From Apis mellifera (taxonomy: Eukaryota; Arthropoda; Insecta; Hymenoptera; Apidae): a stretch of 64,000 bases of DNA. How positions within the stretch are numbered: position 1 is the first letter of the stretch; every line of letters starts with the position of its first letter. A program made the position numbers and the translations under genes. Below are positions 16,988 to 28,716 of the stretch, piece by piece. The notes below the pieces were generated by a model. It did not search any database, was not told where the DNA came from, and worked only from the letters and a program-made list of their open reading frames with translations. Location of the stretch: NCBI RefSeq assembly GCF_003254395.2, contig NC_037644.1, positions 9,652,086 through 9,716,085 on the forward strand, in the 5' to 3' direction.

Positions 16988-17449
16988 ACTCTGGCTCTGG
17001 CCAACGCTCGTTCAATGCACGAACGGCCGAGAATATGTCACGAGTTACAGCGAGTTTTACTATCTTGACTGCGAGCGAGGTCGCCTTGTCAGGAGCAGCC
17101 TTGCAAGGCTGATACCACCTCGTCAACCTCGTACGAGGGAACGGTTATTTTAGAGCTGCCCTCTGGAAAAATTACTTTTTCCCCCCCACTGGAGCGACAC
17201 GGAGAAGGGGGAGAGAGAATATTCGGAAAGGAGAGAGAGGAATGCGTGGTATTCGAATTGCGGCTGCGCGCAAAAGAGGTTCGAAAGAGGGGCTGGGCAA
17301 CCCCGCGTATTTTTTTCTTCTTATGTTTTTTTTCTCTCTTCGAACGCGGAGCAAATCGCGTATCGACGTCGGTTCTCGTTCACGCTCACGCGGTTACCAA
17401 TGGTCACGATCGGTATCCATATTTAAATACCGGACGCAAGTATTAGACC

Positions 17450-17473
17450 CTCTTTCTCTCTCTCTCTCTCTCT
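17450..17473 (+). repeat. (TC)n microsatellite
   Basis: A run of CT dinucleotides preceded by CTCTTT and followed by TATTATTTC. Confidence 0.85.
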
Positions 17474-17869
17474 ATTATTTCATCAACCAGATGCGTAATA
17501 AAACTCGGTGTCGAGCGGCAACAGCTTGTTGTAACTGGAATGCTGCATACCGCGTGTTGCGCAATGTCGTTTCCTTTCGGTTCATCGTAAATCTATATAA
17601 ACCCAGCTGTTCATATTCGAATTTTCCACGCGACTTATACCACCTCGAGCTTTCTTTATTCTTAAATCGCACTTATTACGTGCTTGTCTAAGCGGAATCG
17701 GATTTATAACGTAGAACCTTTGTTATTATCATCTGTCGATCAAACAGGAAAAACAAGAATGATCGATAAGACGCGAACGAATACGACGATATATATAAAT
17801 TTTTCTATTCACACGCGGGGGATTGTTTTCCAGAGAGGGTAAAAGTGAGGTGACGAAATTATACGGTGA

Positions 17870-18360
17870 CGGATTATCCGGCCGGCCGCTAGTCGGCACG
17901 CCACTGAAAGCGAACGTACGCTTGGGTTTTTGATCTTACCGCGACGATTTGTACCCGCGATCCACGCCGAGAAGAACATGCCCCGTTCTCTCTCGCCGAG
18001 GAGCGTCCTCCTATCTCTCCTTTCCACCGCTTTTTCTCCGCTTCGAAAAGAGATAGAGAGACGAGAGAGAGAGAGAGAGTCCAAGATCCGCTGCCGTCTC
18101 TCAGTCGTTGACAAATAGTCGTCGTGGTCTTTTCCACGTATATACGCGGCCTTCTGGCCGCGCTCTCCCCCTCCTCCACTACTATAGCTTTCGCGATTTC
18201 TTTTTCACCCTCGTCGCCGCGGTTTCACCGTGCGCATAATTGCCGGTGGGTGTCTCGCGTGAGATGCAGCTGCGCGCATGCACATTCAGACGTCCGTCAA
18301 GGTGGGACACTTACGCACCACGTCGACGACGACGATCACGGGGATAAAGGGGGAGGATAA
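17870..18360. promoter_or_regulatory. GC/CpG-rich island, possible promoter or non-coding first exon
   Basis: This stretch is much richer in CG dinucleotides than its surroundings, with GGCCGGCCGC at 17880-17889, a TCTCAGTCGTTG initiator-like word near 18099-18110 and a dense CG run from 18200 to 18340. It resembles the start region of an insect gene with a non-coding first exon. No coding exon with donor follows, and the open frames here run on both strands. Function is inferred from composition only. Confidence 0.25.
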
Positions 18361-19879
18361 AGATCGGGCAGGTCGCTTTCTCGCCCCTTCCATTCCTTTT
18401 TTTATTTATTATTTTTTTTTTCTCTCCTCTCCCCGATCGGATCGCAGGAAGAAAGATACCGGTCGAGAAATTGTAAATTCATAAATTTCCCCCGTACAGT
18501 ATCGCGTTTCTCTCGTCTTAACTCGGCCCGTGATCACGAACGTCCAGGACAATTTCCTTAAGCGTGTCGCCTCGAATTATTCCCGCCTCGCGCGTATCAT
18601 CATCGCGTTCCGTTTCGCCTTCTTCCCTTCTTCTTTTTTTTTTTTTTTTCGGAGGACGGCTTCTGTAGATCGAAACGAGTCGTTTGTAAGGGGGAGAGAG
18701 AGAGAGAGGGGAGTTGACGTCGCTTACTTTGTGATAAGCACGCCGACATATGGATATATCGGGTTCGTCGTTCCCGATGATATCGCTTCCTTCTCCTTGT
18801 ACGTTCTATTTGTTAACGTTTTACGTTACAACGTTGCGCAATGTTGCAAGTGAATTCGTGCAACGCGATGGTTTCTGCTCGAAGTAGCATCATCGATTCA
18901 AGATTCAAGATACTTTATTCTAAGATTTTCTTTCCAAGATAGAAATTGAATTTATATTTCGTGTAATTTTTTTAAAAACGTTCTTAGACTATTTCATGAT
19001 AAAAATACTTGGTTTGAATATATGAACAATGCATCACTTGCAATGTTTCTATATTCGTATAAATCTAATTGAATGACATTTGTATTGCAAATTTCGTACA
19101 AGATGATTTGGATGAAATTTTGTTTGGAAACGAAAAATTATCTCATATTTTCGTCATTAATATTAATATCTCTTATATCTCTTATTCCCTTGATTCGAAG
19201 GAGCGGAATCCGTCAACGTTTTCCATAGAAGTTATCGTCGATAGGGAAAAGATGTCGTAACTCATCAGATCGTGAATGTTTGGATTTGGCACGCACTCGA
19301 CTGTGCTCGTAGTAGTGGTAGTAGGCACGCACTAGCCCGACTCCGCGATAAATTGTGGCATGCTTTGCCAGGATGTACGATCGTCCACTTGGTTGCGAGT
19401 GGTATTAGGCCACGTGGTAGTAAATCTCGAATTTTTCTCTGCCTTTTGAGCGCACGTGAAATGAGGAGAAAATGTTGCAACGCGAAAGGAAACAATGAGA
19501 ATGAGATGCATGAAGAGGAAAGGGAAGAGTGGCAATTTTTTGATTTGATTTGATTTCTGGAGAGAAAAATTGGCGTTTAAAATGATAGATTTCAATCGAT
19601 TATTTAGATACGAATAAATCACAATTTCATATATTTCCGTTCTTCGTTCAGCCTCCCAGAATCGATTTGCTCAAATTGTTCCACGAATATATTAACATTT
19701 TATGGAGCTAGGAAGGAAAACAAAATTCTTCGTGGAAATTTCGAACGATGAATCGCCGGATTATTTTTTGACGGTCCATAACACGATCTGGCTATATTTT
19801 AGAGCGTGATTTTCCGCGACAGTTACGAGCGGCGAGATACACAAGAGATTTACAGAGATTTTCGCCATAAGTGATTTAT

Positions 19880-19914
<35 letters not shown>

Positions 19915-20700
19915 ATCGATGCATTTCGACGCGATTCCGCGTGAAATCTTCGCGGAAATTTGGAGCGAATCCATTAGCGGGATGACAGGGCGCGAAATTA
20001 AACGTGGTGAGAGATAAACGCCATTACGGGGATGCGAGAAGATTTATATTTTTGTGGTTGGCTCGGTTTCTACGTCCTGTCGCTGATGAGACGATCGTTT
20101 GATTTATCGAAAAGGGTGAAATCCTTTTGGTTCATACGCCGTCTAGTTTCTTAATTGTCCAACCATGATTTTCTGATAATTTTAGAAATACTAATTTCCT
20201 CCCATTCGTCTATATCATACATCCATTAGTCTGCGGTGTATTTTAACGGAGTTAAAATTAAGCGGTCGAATATATAATATTCCAGAATTGAATTGTAGGG
20301 AATATATCAAATTTAAAATAGATACTAAGTGATGCAAGTATGTGAGCAAGATAATGTTTATTTTTTGCAAAATATCTTTTTATTTATATTTATTCAATAT
20401 AACAATTCTTTGTTTAATCATCACGCGAACAAGATTAATATGAAAAGAAAAATATAGAATATGAAAAAAAATTTATTTATTTATGCATGACGATTAGATA
20501 GATTAATTTCGAAGTATTAATTTTAAGATTGGAGATAATTAATTTCACAGAAATTACGAAAGTTTCGATTCTTTTGGAATTAACTTTTCACAAAAAGTTA
20601 AAATCACAAAGTTAACCTTTTGGCATTTTCTTTAATCTTTCACCGAGAAGATTTATTCGAATTTGGATCCTTCTAACGCATGTTTCTTGTTAAGTGCGCA
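18361..20700. other. Gene-free mixed-composition tract
   Basis: Contains a T run (about 18629-18649), a purine-rich stretch with (GA)n near 18691-18709, and a long (CT)n microsatellite at 19884-19910. Several frames around 19265-19622 overlap each other on both strands. None shows a recognisable domain. Confidence 0.4.
19884..19910 (+). repeat. (CT)n microsatellite
   Basis: About 13 uninterrupted CT dinucleotides. Confidence 0.9.
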
Positions 20701-20723
20701 ATAAATTCTGAAGTATTAATTAA

Positions 20724-20918
20724 TTATGAAGTATGCGCGTAAATCTGTTTGTCTACGAGGATACATTGTACGAGGGTAAAGTCTATAAAGTCTAAATTTA
20801 AATGCTGTTCATCAACCGGTATTATTAGAAATCTACTTTCAACGTGTCGTAATTGTTGCATTGCCAACCATCCGGGATCAGTGTGGACGCACATTTGTAC
20901 TACACCGATGGAAAGCAT
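20724..20918 (-). CDS. Possible short exon or decayed gene fragment, unrecognised
   Basis: On the minus strand a frame starts at a true ATG (20918) and runs 64 codons to a TAA. It reads MLSIGVVQMCVHTDPGWLAM at the start, later has PVDEQHLNLDFIDFTLVQC, and sits in AT-rich flanks. The mix of Asp, Val, Leu, His and Trp is less compositionally biased than other frames in this desert. An acceptor-like GGTGCAG lies about 14 bases upstream of the ATG, so it could be a terminal exon. I do not recognise the protein, and the plus strand is also open across most of it, which argues for chance. Treat as a candidate only. Confidence 0.15.
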   Translation of the reverse strand: MLSIGVVQMCVHTDPGWLAMQQLRHVESRFLIIPVDEQHLNLDFIDFTLVQCILVDKQIYAHTS

Positions 20919-20939
20919 TTGTCTCTTTTTAACTGCACC

Positions 20940-23640
20940 TTATGTTCAATAATACGAGCAACGAGAATGTAGATGGATATCTATACTTTAAAAAGAAACG
21001 TAACATTCCTGAAATTTTCAACAATCTAATTTAGTCGAAAATACTAAAGATGTATCGAATAAATTAAGCATAACATTTTTAACTATTAAAAAGATTTTAT
21101 AAAATTAAAACTATATAATAAAAGGAAATATATTTGCAATATTCAACGTGTAAATATTTATAGCGGCATTTTAATATTCGTTTTATCGCGCATAACCTTG
21201 AATAGACAAATTGATAATAACGAGTTATCAATCAATAATGACTTTTATATGATGCTCACTACTCACAATTTATTTACTATATAAATATCATTTTTATCGC
21301 TTCTCAAATAATGGAAAAATCCTATGCATCGATTACTTCGAGTCTTAAATCCGTGCAGCATCGAAAATTGCTTGTTTATTTTATTACTTCTTCCTTAAAA
21401 CTTTCAATTTTTATTTTTAATCCAAGAGATTAAAATTATCGATTAACCGAGAAAATATTACGTTCATTCACACTGAATAGAATATCTCTACTCCATTCCA
21501 AACAGAAACACCCTATTCGAGCCATTTAAATATACACACTTGATAATTTTTGTTCAATTTTCAAATCGTTCGCAAATTTGGGCGCCGATAATTTCCCCAA
21601 TAAGAGACTCATATCTCGTTTTTCTAGAAACGGCATTTCCCCCATCCCACACTTCTCCTCTCCGAGCGAGAAAGGTTGCTCCTCTGAATTATTGCCGGCG
21701 CATCGATCCGAGTTTTCACTTGGAAGCTGGTCACCGGTTTAAAGCTATACGCCGGCGCGATCGCCGTCCACTCCGTTGTTTATTATGCGTTTGTCTTACT
21801 TACGCACCGGGCAGGGATTTATTGCCCCGGTACACCTAAGTTTTCATTGAACAACCCCGAGACCTCTCGCTCGTAAATGCTGACGAGCCCGCCTGCACGA
21901 GGCCTTCGGCGTAAGAACTTATTTGGAGTCGGTTGCCAGCTTACAAGAAGAGAAAATTGCTCATTGTTCCAGATTTCATCTCTTTTTCTTCGCCACTCTT
22001 TTTTAACCGGCCGCTTTCGACGCCAAATACGTATCCACCCGTGGTAAATGTACTAATGGACGGAGTCTAGGCGGCGAGAAAACTTCTTTTCGATAGAGTT
22101 TCCCCTCTTCCTCGTTCCTCCCCTTTTAGGTTAGGACGCAAGAAGGCTCGATTTATTATTATTGGACTTCTTGTCTTATCACGGAGGGAGGGGTGTAAAG
22201 TATTATAAATCCGCGCAAATGTAATTGAATGATCGTTTTATAGAAAAAATTCGAGGTGAGAAGGTGTCAGATGATTTTTGCATTTTGTTTACGTAATCCT
22301 GATTGCATGATTTAAAACTTGGGAAACTTTATTAAACGAGTGAGGTATCTAGATTGTATCGAGATAATTTAAAAGATGAATTCTTCGAGACTTAATGAAA
22401 TACAACTTTCCTACTCGATGGAAGATTTCTCTTCTTGAATAGGTAATTCTTTTTCGATAACTTCATAGATCTCTTCTTTGAGATAAATCTTTTCAATGCT
22501 TCTCGCCGCGGGGTAGAAAGTATTAAAGGATTAAATTTAGATACTTTATATATCTGCGTTGAAAATAAAAATGTTATATCTCAATCTCGAATCGAAAAGA
22601 ATCATTATCCAACTCTCATCGTTTAGAATTGTCCTTGTTTAAATTATAATATGTTTCTAATTTATTTATTATGGAAATAATGATTATTTTATAAAAAAAA
22701 TTGGAATCGTTATCAATATTTGAAGTAGGATTATTTTAAAGATTAATCCATTTATTTCATACTCTTCATAAGAAGAAGTTCTTCTTCTTCTTTATAAAGA
22801 AGAAGAAATTTTTCAAATTCATTTTTATTTGGATTGGATTTTTTAAATCCTCATGGAGAAGAGAATCTTCCATCTTTTCGATCACTAATTAACGTAAAAT
22901 GATTTTCAAAGGAGTATAATTTAGAGACATGAGTCCTCCATAGTTTATCATTTTTCTGACAAAGTTACAATTCAAAGATTGATCACTTGACTCTGGTGAA
23001 GTGTCCATATAATTATGAGCACATGTTAAATCAATTAAAAGTTTTAGAATTTTAATTCTGAATCACGATTCAGAGGAATAGAAGAAGAAGGATCTTTGTC
23101 CGACCTATCTCGACCTGTGGTATCCTCGATACCATTATCGTAATTAACGATTAATTACCGGCTTATTTAATAGAGTTGGAACCTTTTCTCGATAGATCCA
23201 TCGGTGGGATCAATTGGCTCGAGCTCTCCAATTTAGTATTAATTAGCTCGCGCTTAGACCTCCTCTGTACTCTCCTTGTTAATTATCGTCCAAATGGATC
23301 TTCCGGATCCATTCAACCTTCCGTGGCCGATGTAGCCACGGCTTAGATGTATTTATCTCACCACTGATTGAATCCCTCTCTCCCACGGTAGAGTATCGGC
23401 CACTTTGCGTTTCTATTTTCATGGATTTAACGCGCGGTGTTAATCGACAAGTGCTGGCAATTAACCTCTATCTTCCGTTTCATTGAATCGATCCCCTTTA
23501 CGAGCTTCTCCCGATCAAAGAAGATGACTCAAAAGAGAATAATTGTCGCTCCATCCAGTCTTTTTGGACAGTTTCGAATAATTTATCGAATTTTTAGAAG
23601 AATTAACGTTTATCCAACGAAATTAAAGATAGATTAATAC
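20940..23640. other. Gene-free tract, AT-rich then mixed
   Basis: Sequence is AT-rich to about 21.55 kb, GC-richer at about 21.56-22.15 kb, then AT-rich again. A 26-bp perfect palindrome lies at 22782-22807. A run of motif-dense, moderately GC sequence at 23.10-23.45 kb (several TTAATTA-type words near 23150-23280) could be regulatory. No coding exon was found. Confidence 0.4.
22782..22807. repeat. 26-bp perfect palindrome
   Basis: The arms are (TTC)n and (GAA)n around a central TTTATAAA, exactly self-complementary over 13+13 bases. The word is low complexity, so it may reflect slippage rather than function. Confidence 0.8.
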
Positions 23641-26460
23641 AAGGTTTATCGAAATTGTTTCAACGAGTAACATTGTTAAAGTTGGATGGAATTGGATTCG
23701 AGTAAGCCAAACATCCGCGATGAGATAGATACTCCTCGCGGAGCAATATTTAATCTATCTAGCGTTGCACAAAGCCTCGACGGGGGGAACATTCGTCTTT
23801 CCATGTTGGCCAACTACGCACGATCATCCAGCCAAGCTCGAACACATCCGGTTGCACGGATGGAGGCCACGCGGCTTATTATTCCTTCCTTCCTCGACGA
23901 GTTGCTGCGCGCGCAGCAACGGGGAAGGGGGGAAAAAAATCTTCTTCTATCCAGGCGAACGCGTGGGCGAATGTATACCGAAGATGGGCTCGAGGAAGGG
24001 GAGGGGGGGGGAGGGGCTTGGGCAAACAATCCGTCTTATCTCGTGAATCAACGTTTGATCCTTGGGAACGAGTTGTTCATCGCGGCCAACCATTCCTTGT
24101 CCCCGGTAGCCGGGTTGTTTGAAAAAAACAGGAACGTTACTTGAGAAAGTAAACGGTGCCGCGGTGGTTAACGAGTGGGTGCTAAACCATCCGCGACACG
24201 GGTATTCGATTAACCTCGTAAACTCTCCGTTGGGCGAAAAAGTGATCGGTCATCCTCCTCTTCTTCTATTTCAATCATCCCTGTTCCATCGTTTGCTATT
24301 CTTCTCTTCCTCCCGATAATTACTCGCGCAAACGGTATATTTGTAATACGTGCAAATTTTCCGAGCAAACGGAAGGAATGTATATCCTCCTCGTTTTGTA
24401 ACAATTCAAAAGTTCAAAATTGAAATGAAATATCCGAAACGAGGTTACAATTCATTAAATGGTAAACTCGTCGATATCTGTCTACGATAATTATTCACGA
24501 AACAAAGAAGAAAACATGGAAGAAAAGTAAGATACAGATTTCCGCCTGTAAAAATCCTCCTTTTTCAAATAACATGCCTGGGTTTCTTTTATATCTAACG
24601 TAAGCCGTTGTCATTAGTTCGGTGTGTCCCTCGGATGAAAATTAGAGGCGACTCAATCTTTATTCGAAACTTCCGTTAAAGGGGCAAAGAGTCGGCGTCG
24701 CATTAAACGGCGGAGCGACAAGAAAAAAACTTTGCCATCTGTCGCATCCCGCCAACAAAAAACGTACACGCCGTTGCTCCTTTGACCGCTCATCGACTTT
24801 TTCAACGTCGAAGGGAACCTGCCCTCGCCGTTTTTCCCCGCCGCACGCTGTCAAACCATATTCGATCGCGAACGAGTTCGTCTCGTTTTCTTCATCCGTC
24901 ACATTAGCCTTTCCCGCGGCTCCTCCGCGGCAACTCGAGGTTTTTCCGTTCCCGCGGAATCGCCGCCGCCTCGATTATACAAACGAGCCATCGGCCGGAT
25001 TCGGAAATCTCCCCGAATCGGTTCACGAATCCGAACCCCCCCATTTAAGGGACATCCGGTATTTATCGCCTTCCTATCGAGCACGCGACCCATTCCACCC
25101 AATTAATTACGAAAAATCACGTTTAATTGACGCGCGGTGTCGCCTCGTGTGTTGCTTATATAATCGGATCTTTCCACTTTCATTCGATTTTATATTTTAT
25201 ATTATTCAGTGTAATGGATAGAACCGACGGTGATTTTTCCTCCTTCTACGAGAATTTAGAAAAATTGTTGATACGATTGTAAATTTTCATCAATATTCTC
25301 ATTAATAAATTTCGTGAAAACGAGTAATCTTCGTTTGGAAAAAGAGAAAAGAAAATTGGGGAATGAAAATTCGGATGAAATTGTAAAGTCGGTTCGGGGC
25401 GGATGTCGTATTTACGTCATGTCCGCGCCGACAAGGGACACGTTTGTCCCTCGACAGCCGTGGAAGGTACCGATGCTATAAGGCTATATACGTGTTCGAA
25501 CCGGACACGGTTGCGCACGGGGAACCGTGCCGCATTTTATTTCACCTCTAATGATTCCTCAAAACAAGCTTTATGTCCCCGGACGGCTCGCCCGTATTTG
25601 GCGCGGCGCTTTTATCGCAATGTTTTCTGCCTGTCCTCGGTGGCTCGGACAGAACGGCGAGAACCACCGACAGGTGGCAACTATCGGTCTCGAGACGCGA
25701 AAAAGAAGAAGAACCGATCGTCGTTATGATATTTTTTTCATCACACCTTTTGTTCCCAACACCGCGAACGAATACCAATTTATATTATATCCTATTATTT
25801 CGCTTCGTGTTGGAGAAAAAAGGAAAAGGGGCCTTTCTTTGTCCCTTTTTCTCTCTTTTTTTTTTCTTGCTCAAATAATTCGAATAATCCTTGGAAGGAA
25901 ACATTTTGACGTTCGTTGAAGATTTTATTCGTGAATAGAAGATGAGGGTGTGAAAATTCGATGTATAAATAGAGGAAAGTTAAATCTGGAAAGATGGATA
26001 AAAATTTAGTAATTCTTTTTAAAGACAGAAATGTGACGACGTTAATTAGACACAATTGGATGATAAATGATCGGCGTTCGAATTTGAGCGTGAATAACGG
26101 TTGTCGTGATTGTTATCGATCGAGATATTGGGATAAAACGGGTCGTGGATAGCATTGGCGATCGTCTTCGAGAGATCGTTAACGAACGATCCAAGTTTTG
26201 TCAACTGCCTTTTGAGCGTAATATAATAATTTTTTCTTCAAAGTTATCGATTCTTGATCCCTTCTTTATCATTCATAGTTTAACCCCCCTAATTAAAAAA
26301 TAAAATCTGGATCTACAGACGTTCAATAAAATCAATTTATCGAATCTTTCATTCTTTCTCTATTTATACTTTTATTTTGTATCCCTAAAAGTTTCATAAA
26401 GTATATATTTCATAATATGAATACGTATAAAGTAAAATATTTTTATCTTAATTAATTGAA
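23641..26460. other. Gene-free GC-richer tract
   Basis: Includes a G-rich patch (about 23998-24017), a very CG-rich stretch at about 24.69-25.10 kb and another at 25.38-25.66 kb. The 152-codon frame at 23686-24144 and the nested frames at 25403-25919 are accompanied by equally long frames on other strands or phases and lack domains. I see no splice-bounded exon. Confidence 0.4.
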
Positions 26461-27039
26461 ACAAATATTTATAATCCGTAGAAATATTCTATAATACACA
26501 AATATAAACTAAAAAGGATACTTTTATCCTTTATCATCGAATGGAAACAGAGAAGAAAGTAGATCATCGATATCCGCACTTGTCGTCTTCTTTTTTTTTT
26601 CTTTCTTTTTTCCCTCCCCCGAAAAAACGAGCGAGCTGTCAAAGAGGAATCGGCGATGCGGTAAGAGGCGGCAGGCGATGCGCTCGTCGTTGTTTTCCGA
26701 ACGGCGAGGCAAAACGCAAGCTCATTGTTCCATGGTGTCGTACGCGGCAACGAAAAATCATTTGATCGTGCCATAAAATCACGTTGGCATTTATTGCCGC
26801 GCGTCTTGCCCTCGCCTTGTGCTCGGGTCCATTTGTAAAACAAATGCAAACTCGTTCCTGGGACTCGTTGCCGCCTAAGGTTGCTGGCTCGTTGCCGCTC
26901 GTACGTCCCTTTCACAATCCCTGCAACAACCCGCAAAAATAGGAAGGATATATACGGTTTACGATCATCTACAAATCGTGCGGATAACGATAAAAAAAAT
27001 TTTTCCTCCTTCGTTCTCCTCCGTCCATTGACCACGGGC

Positions 27040-27084
27040 GAGGGAGAGAAAGAGAGAGAGAAAGAGAGAGAGGAGGAGGAGGAG
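27040..27084 (+). repeat. Polypurine (GA)n/(GAG)n tract, 45 nt
   Basis: An uninterrupted purine run made of GAGA blocks followed by GAGGAGGAGG. It generates the Ser/Leu-rich minus-strand frame at 26469-27110. Confidence 0.85.
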
Positions 27085-27130
27085 CTATTTCCCGCGTATA
27101 AAGACGTCACACGTCATTTCATCGCCACGT

Positions 27131-27160
27131 TTTCCATCCATCCATCCTTCCATCCATCCG
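27131..27160 (+). repeat. (CCAT)n microsatellite
   Basis: Seven near-perfect tandem CCAT tetranucleotides with one CCTT variant. Confidence 0.85.
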
Positions 27161-28659
27161 AAAATATCTGTAATTCGTTTTTGATAATATCACTTTTCGA
27201 TTCGATCCTGAGAAATGTATATATAGTGCTTTAAATATAAAATCAAATATTGATTTTACTAATTTAAAATAATAATAAAATAAATAATAAATAATGTATA
27301 ATAATAAAATAACTACTTTTAAATCATTATTGGAAGGAAGATGTTCCGAATATAACCTCAAATTTGGATGCTCTTACAAGAAGTTAAAACTCGAAATCTC
27401 GCGTAAACGCTCGAGTAATTGAACGATCATGGAAAAATCGGATCTTTGAACACCCGCGAGGGGTTTCGTGATTTAGTCAGAGGGGGGGACGGAGGGAAAC
27501 ACGTTCAGGTGAACGTGTTCATTTGCCGGTCGCGCGAATGTGTTAAACACGGATTTTCACGATCTACATTATTCAAAATCACAAACGGATTCCCGCCTCT
27601 CCCCCCTTTTTATCTCTCTCTCTTTCTCTCTCTTTCTCCTCGTTCGTTGGAACGATGGATACCTCCGTGGCTGACTCCGGTACCAGTTCCCAGCACGAGA
27701 CGGCCATTTATTATCGGAGACAAAGGTTATGCTCGCGGCCCGACAATGGTTGTAAGTGCGCGCTTCTAATGGCCGTCGAAGACAATGCCCGAAGCCGGCT
27801 TAATGTCAGAAGGGCGAGCGATGCATAATTTATTAAGTTGGCCCTCGTTTCGCGCCGCGGCTTCTGCGCCATCCAAATGCCTCCCTCCCCCATCTTTTTA
27901 CCGTATAACGAGACAGTTTCTTATCGAGGGATATTGACACTTCTTCTTCCGTTTTTCCTATATATATGTATATATATTTGATGTAAGTTGAATTCTAGGA
28001 ACGTTGTAGATTTTTATATTATATAATTGATGTAAAGATTGAATAACAGATGTATTAAATTTGAAGTAATATAGTAATAAATAATCACAATATATTAGCA
28101 TTTTAAAATTTTAGGATCTTGGAATCCTATTTTATTACTTTTAATTAATTTTCAAAGAAGTTGAGAAGATTATTGAATTATATCGATACATATAATTATT
28201 ATAATTTTCATATTTCTTCATAATCTTTCCTGATTTTTTAAAACATTTGTTTATTTGATTTTGAAAAGTTTAAAGAGAGAAATTGTATCATTTTTAGTTG
28301 GATGAAATAACGAGGTTAATTGTTTATTAACAAACATAGATTGTGAATGCATATTCATTTTGTCGAGAGAGGAAATAATTAACAAATTGGTTATCGATAC
28401 TTGTGAAATTTTTTCGTACGGACAGGATTGGTTGATGGCATGAATTGTTAAACCGGACGAAACGAACGGCGGCCGAAAAACTTGAGCCTCGGCTGCAAAT
28501 TAATTAACAGTGGTCACAATTAACAGTAATGAAAGCGAATGTTTCGACTGCCTCGTTTTTAAGAATCCGTCTTTTGCCGACCACGTTTCTTAATCACAAT
28601 TAACCGACTGCGAAAGTAATTAAAACCGAGTGTAGAAATGAAGAAAAGGTTTAGTCGTC

Positions 28660-28716
28660 GAAAAAAAAAAGAAAAGAAAGGAAAAGAAAAAAAGAAGGAA
28701 AAAAGAGAAGAAAAAG
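28660..28716 (+). repeat. Polypurine tract, 57 nt
   Basis: A continuous A/G run made of AAAAG and AAAGG words, ending at a C at 28717. Confidence 0.85.

Larger units (their letters stand above)
26461..28650. other. Gene-free tract with candidate conserved regulatory blocks
   Basis: Two blocks stand out as information-rich rather than simple. 26760-26880 carries CATTTG-TAAAA-CAAATG, an inverted repeat at 26830-26846, next to an octamer-like ATGCAAA. 27700-27880 has a Sox-like ACAATGG at about 27743 and a homeodomain-like TAATTTATTAAG at about 27826. A third block at 28430-28640 has repeated AATTAACAGT words. Enhancer function is inference. Confidence 0.3.

Noticed and set aside
26469..27110. 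213-codon minus-strand open frame
   Set aside because: Its start is a Ser/Leu run created by the (GA)n/(GAG)n tract. No domain and no splice context.
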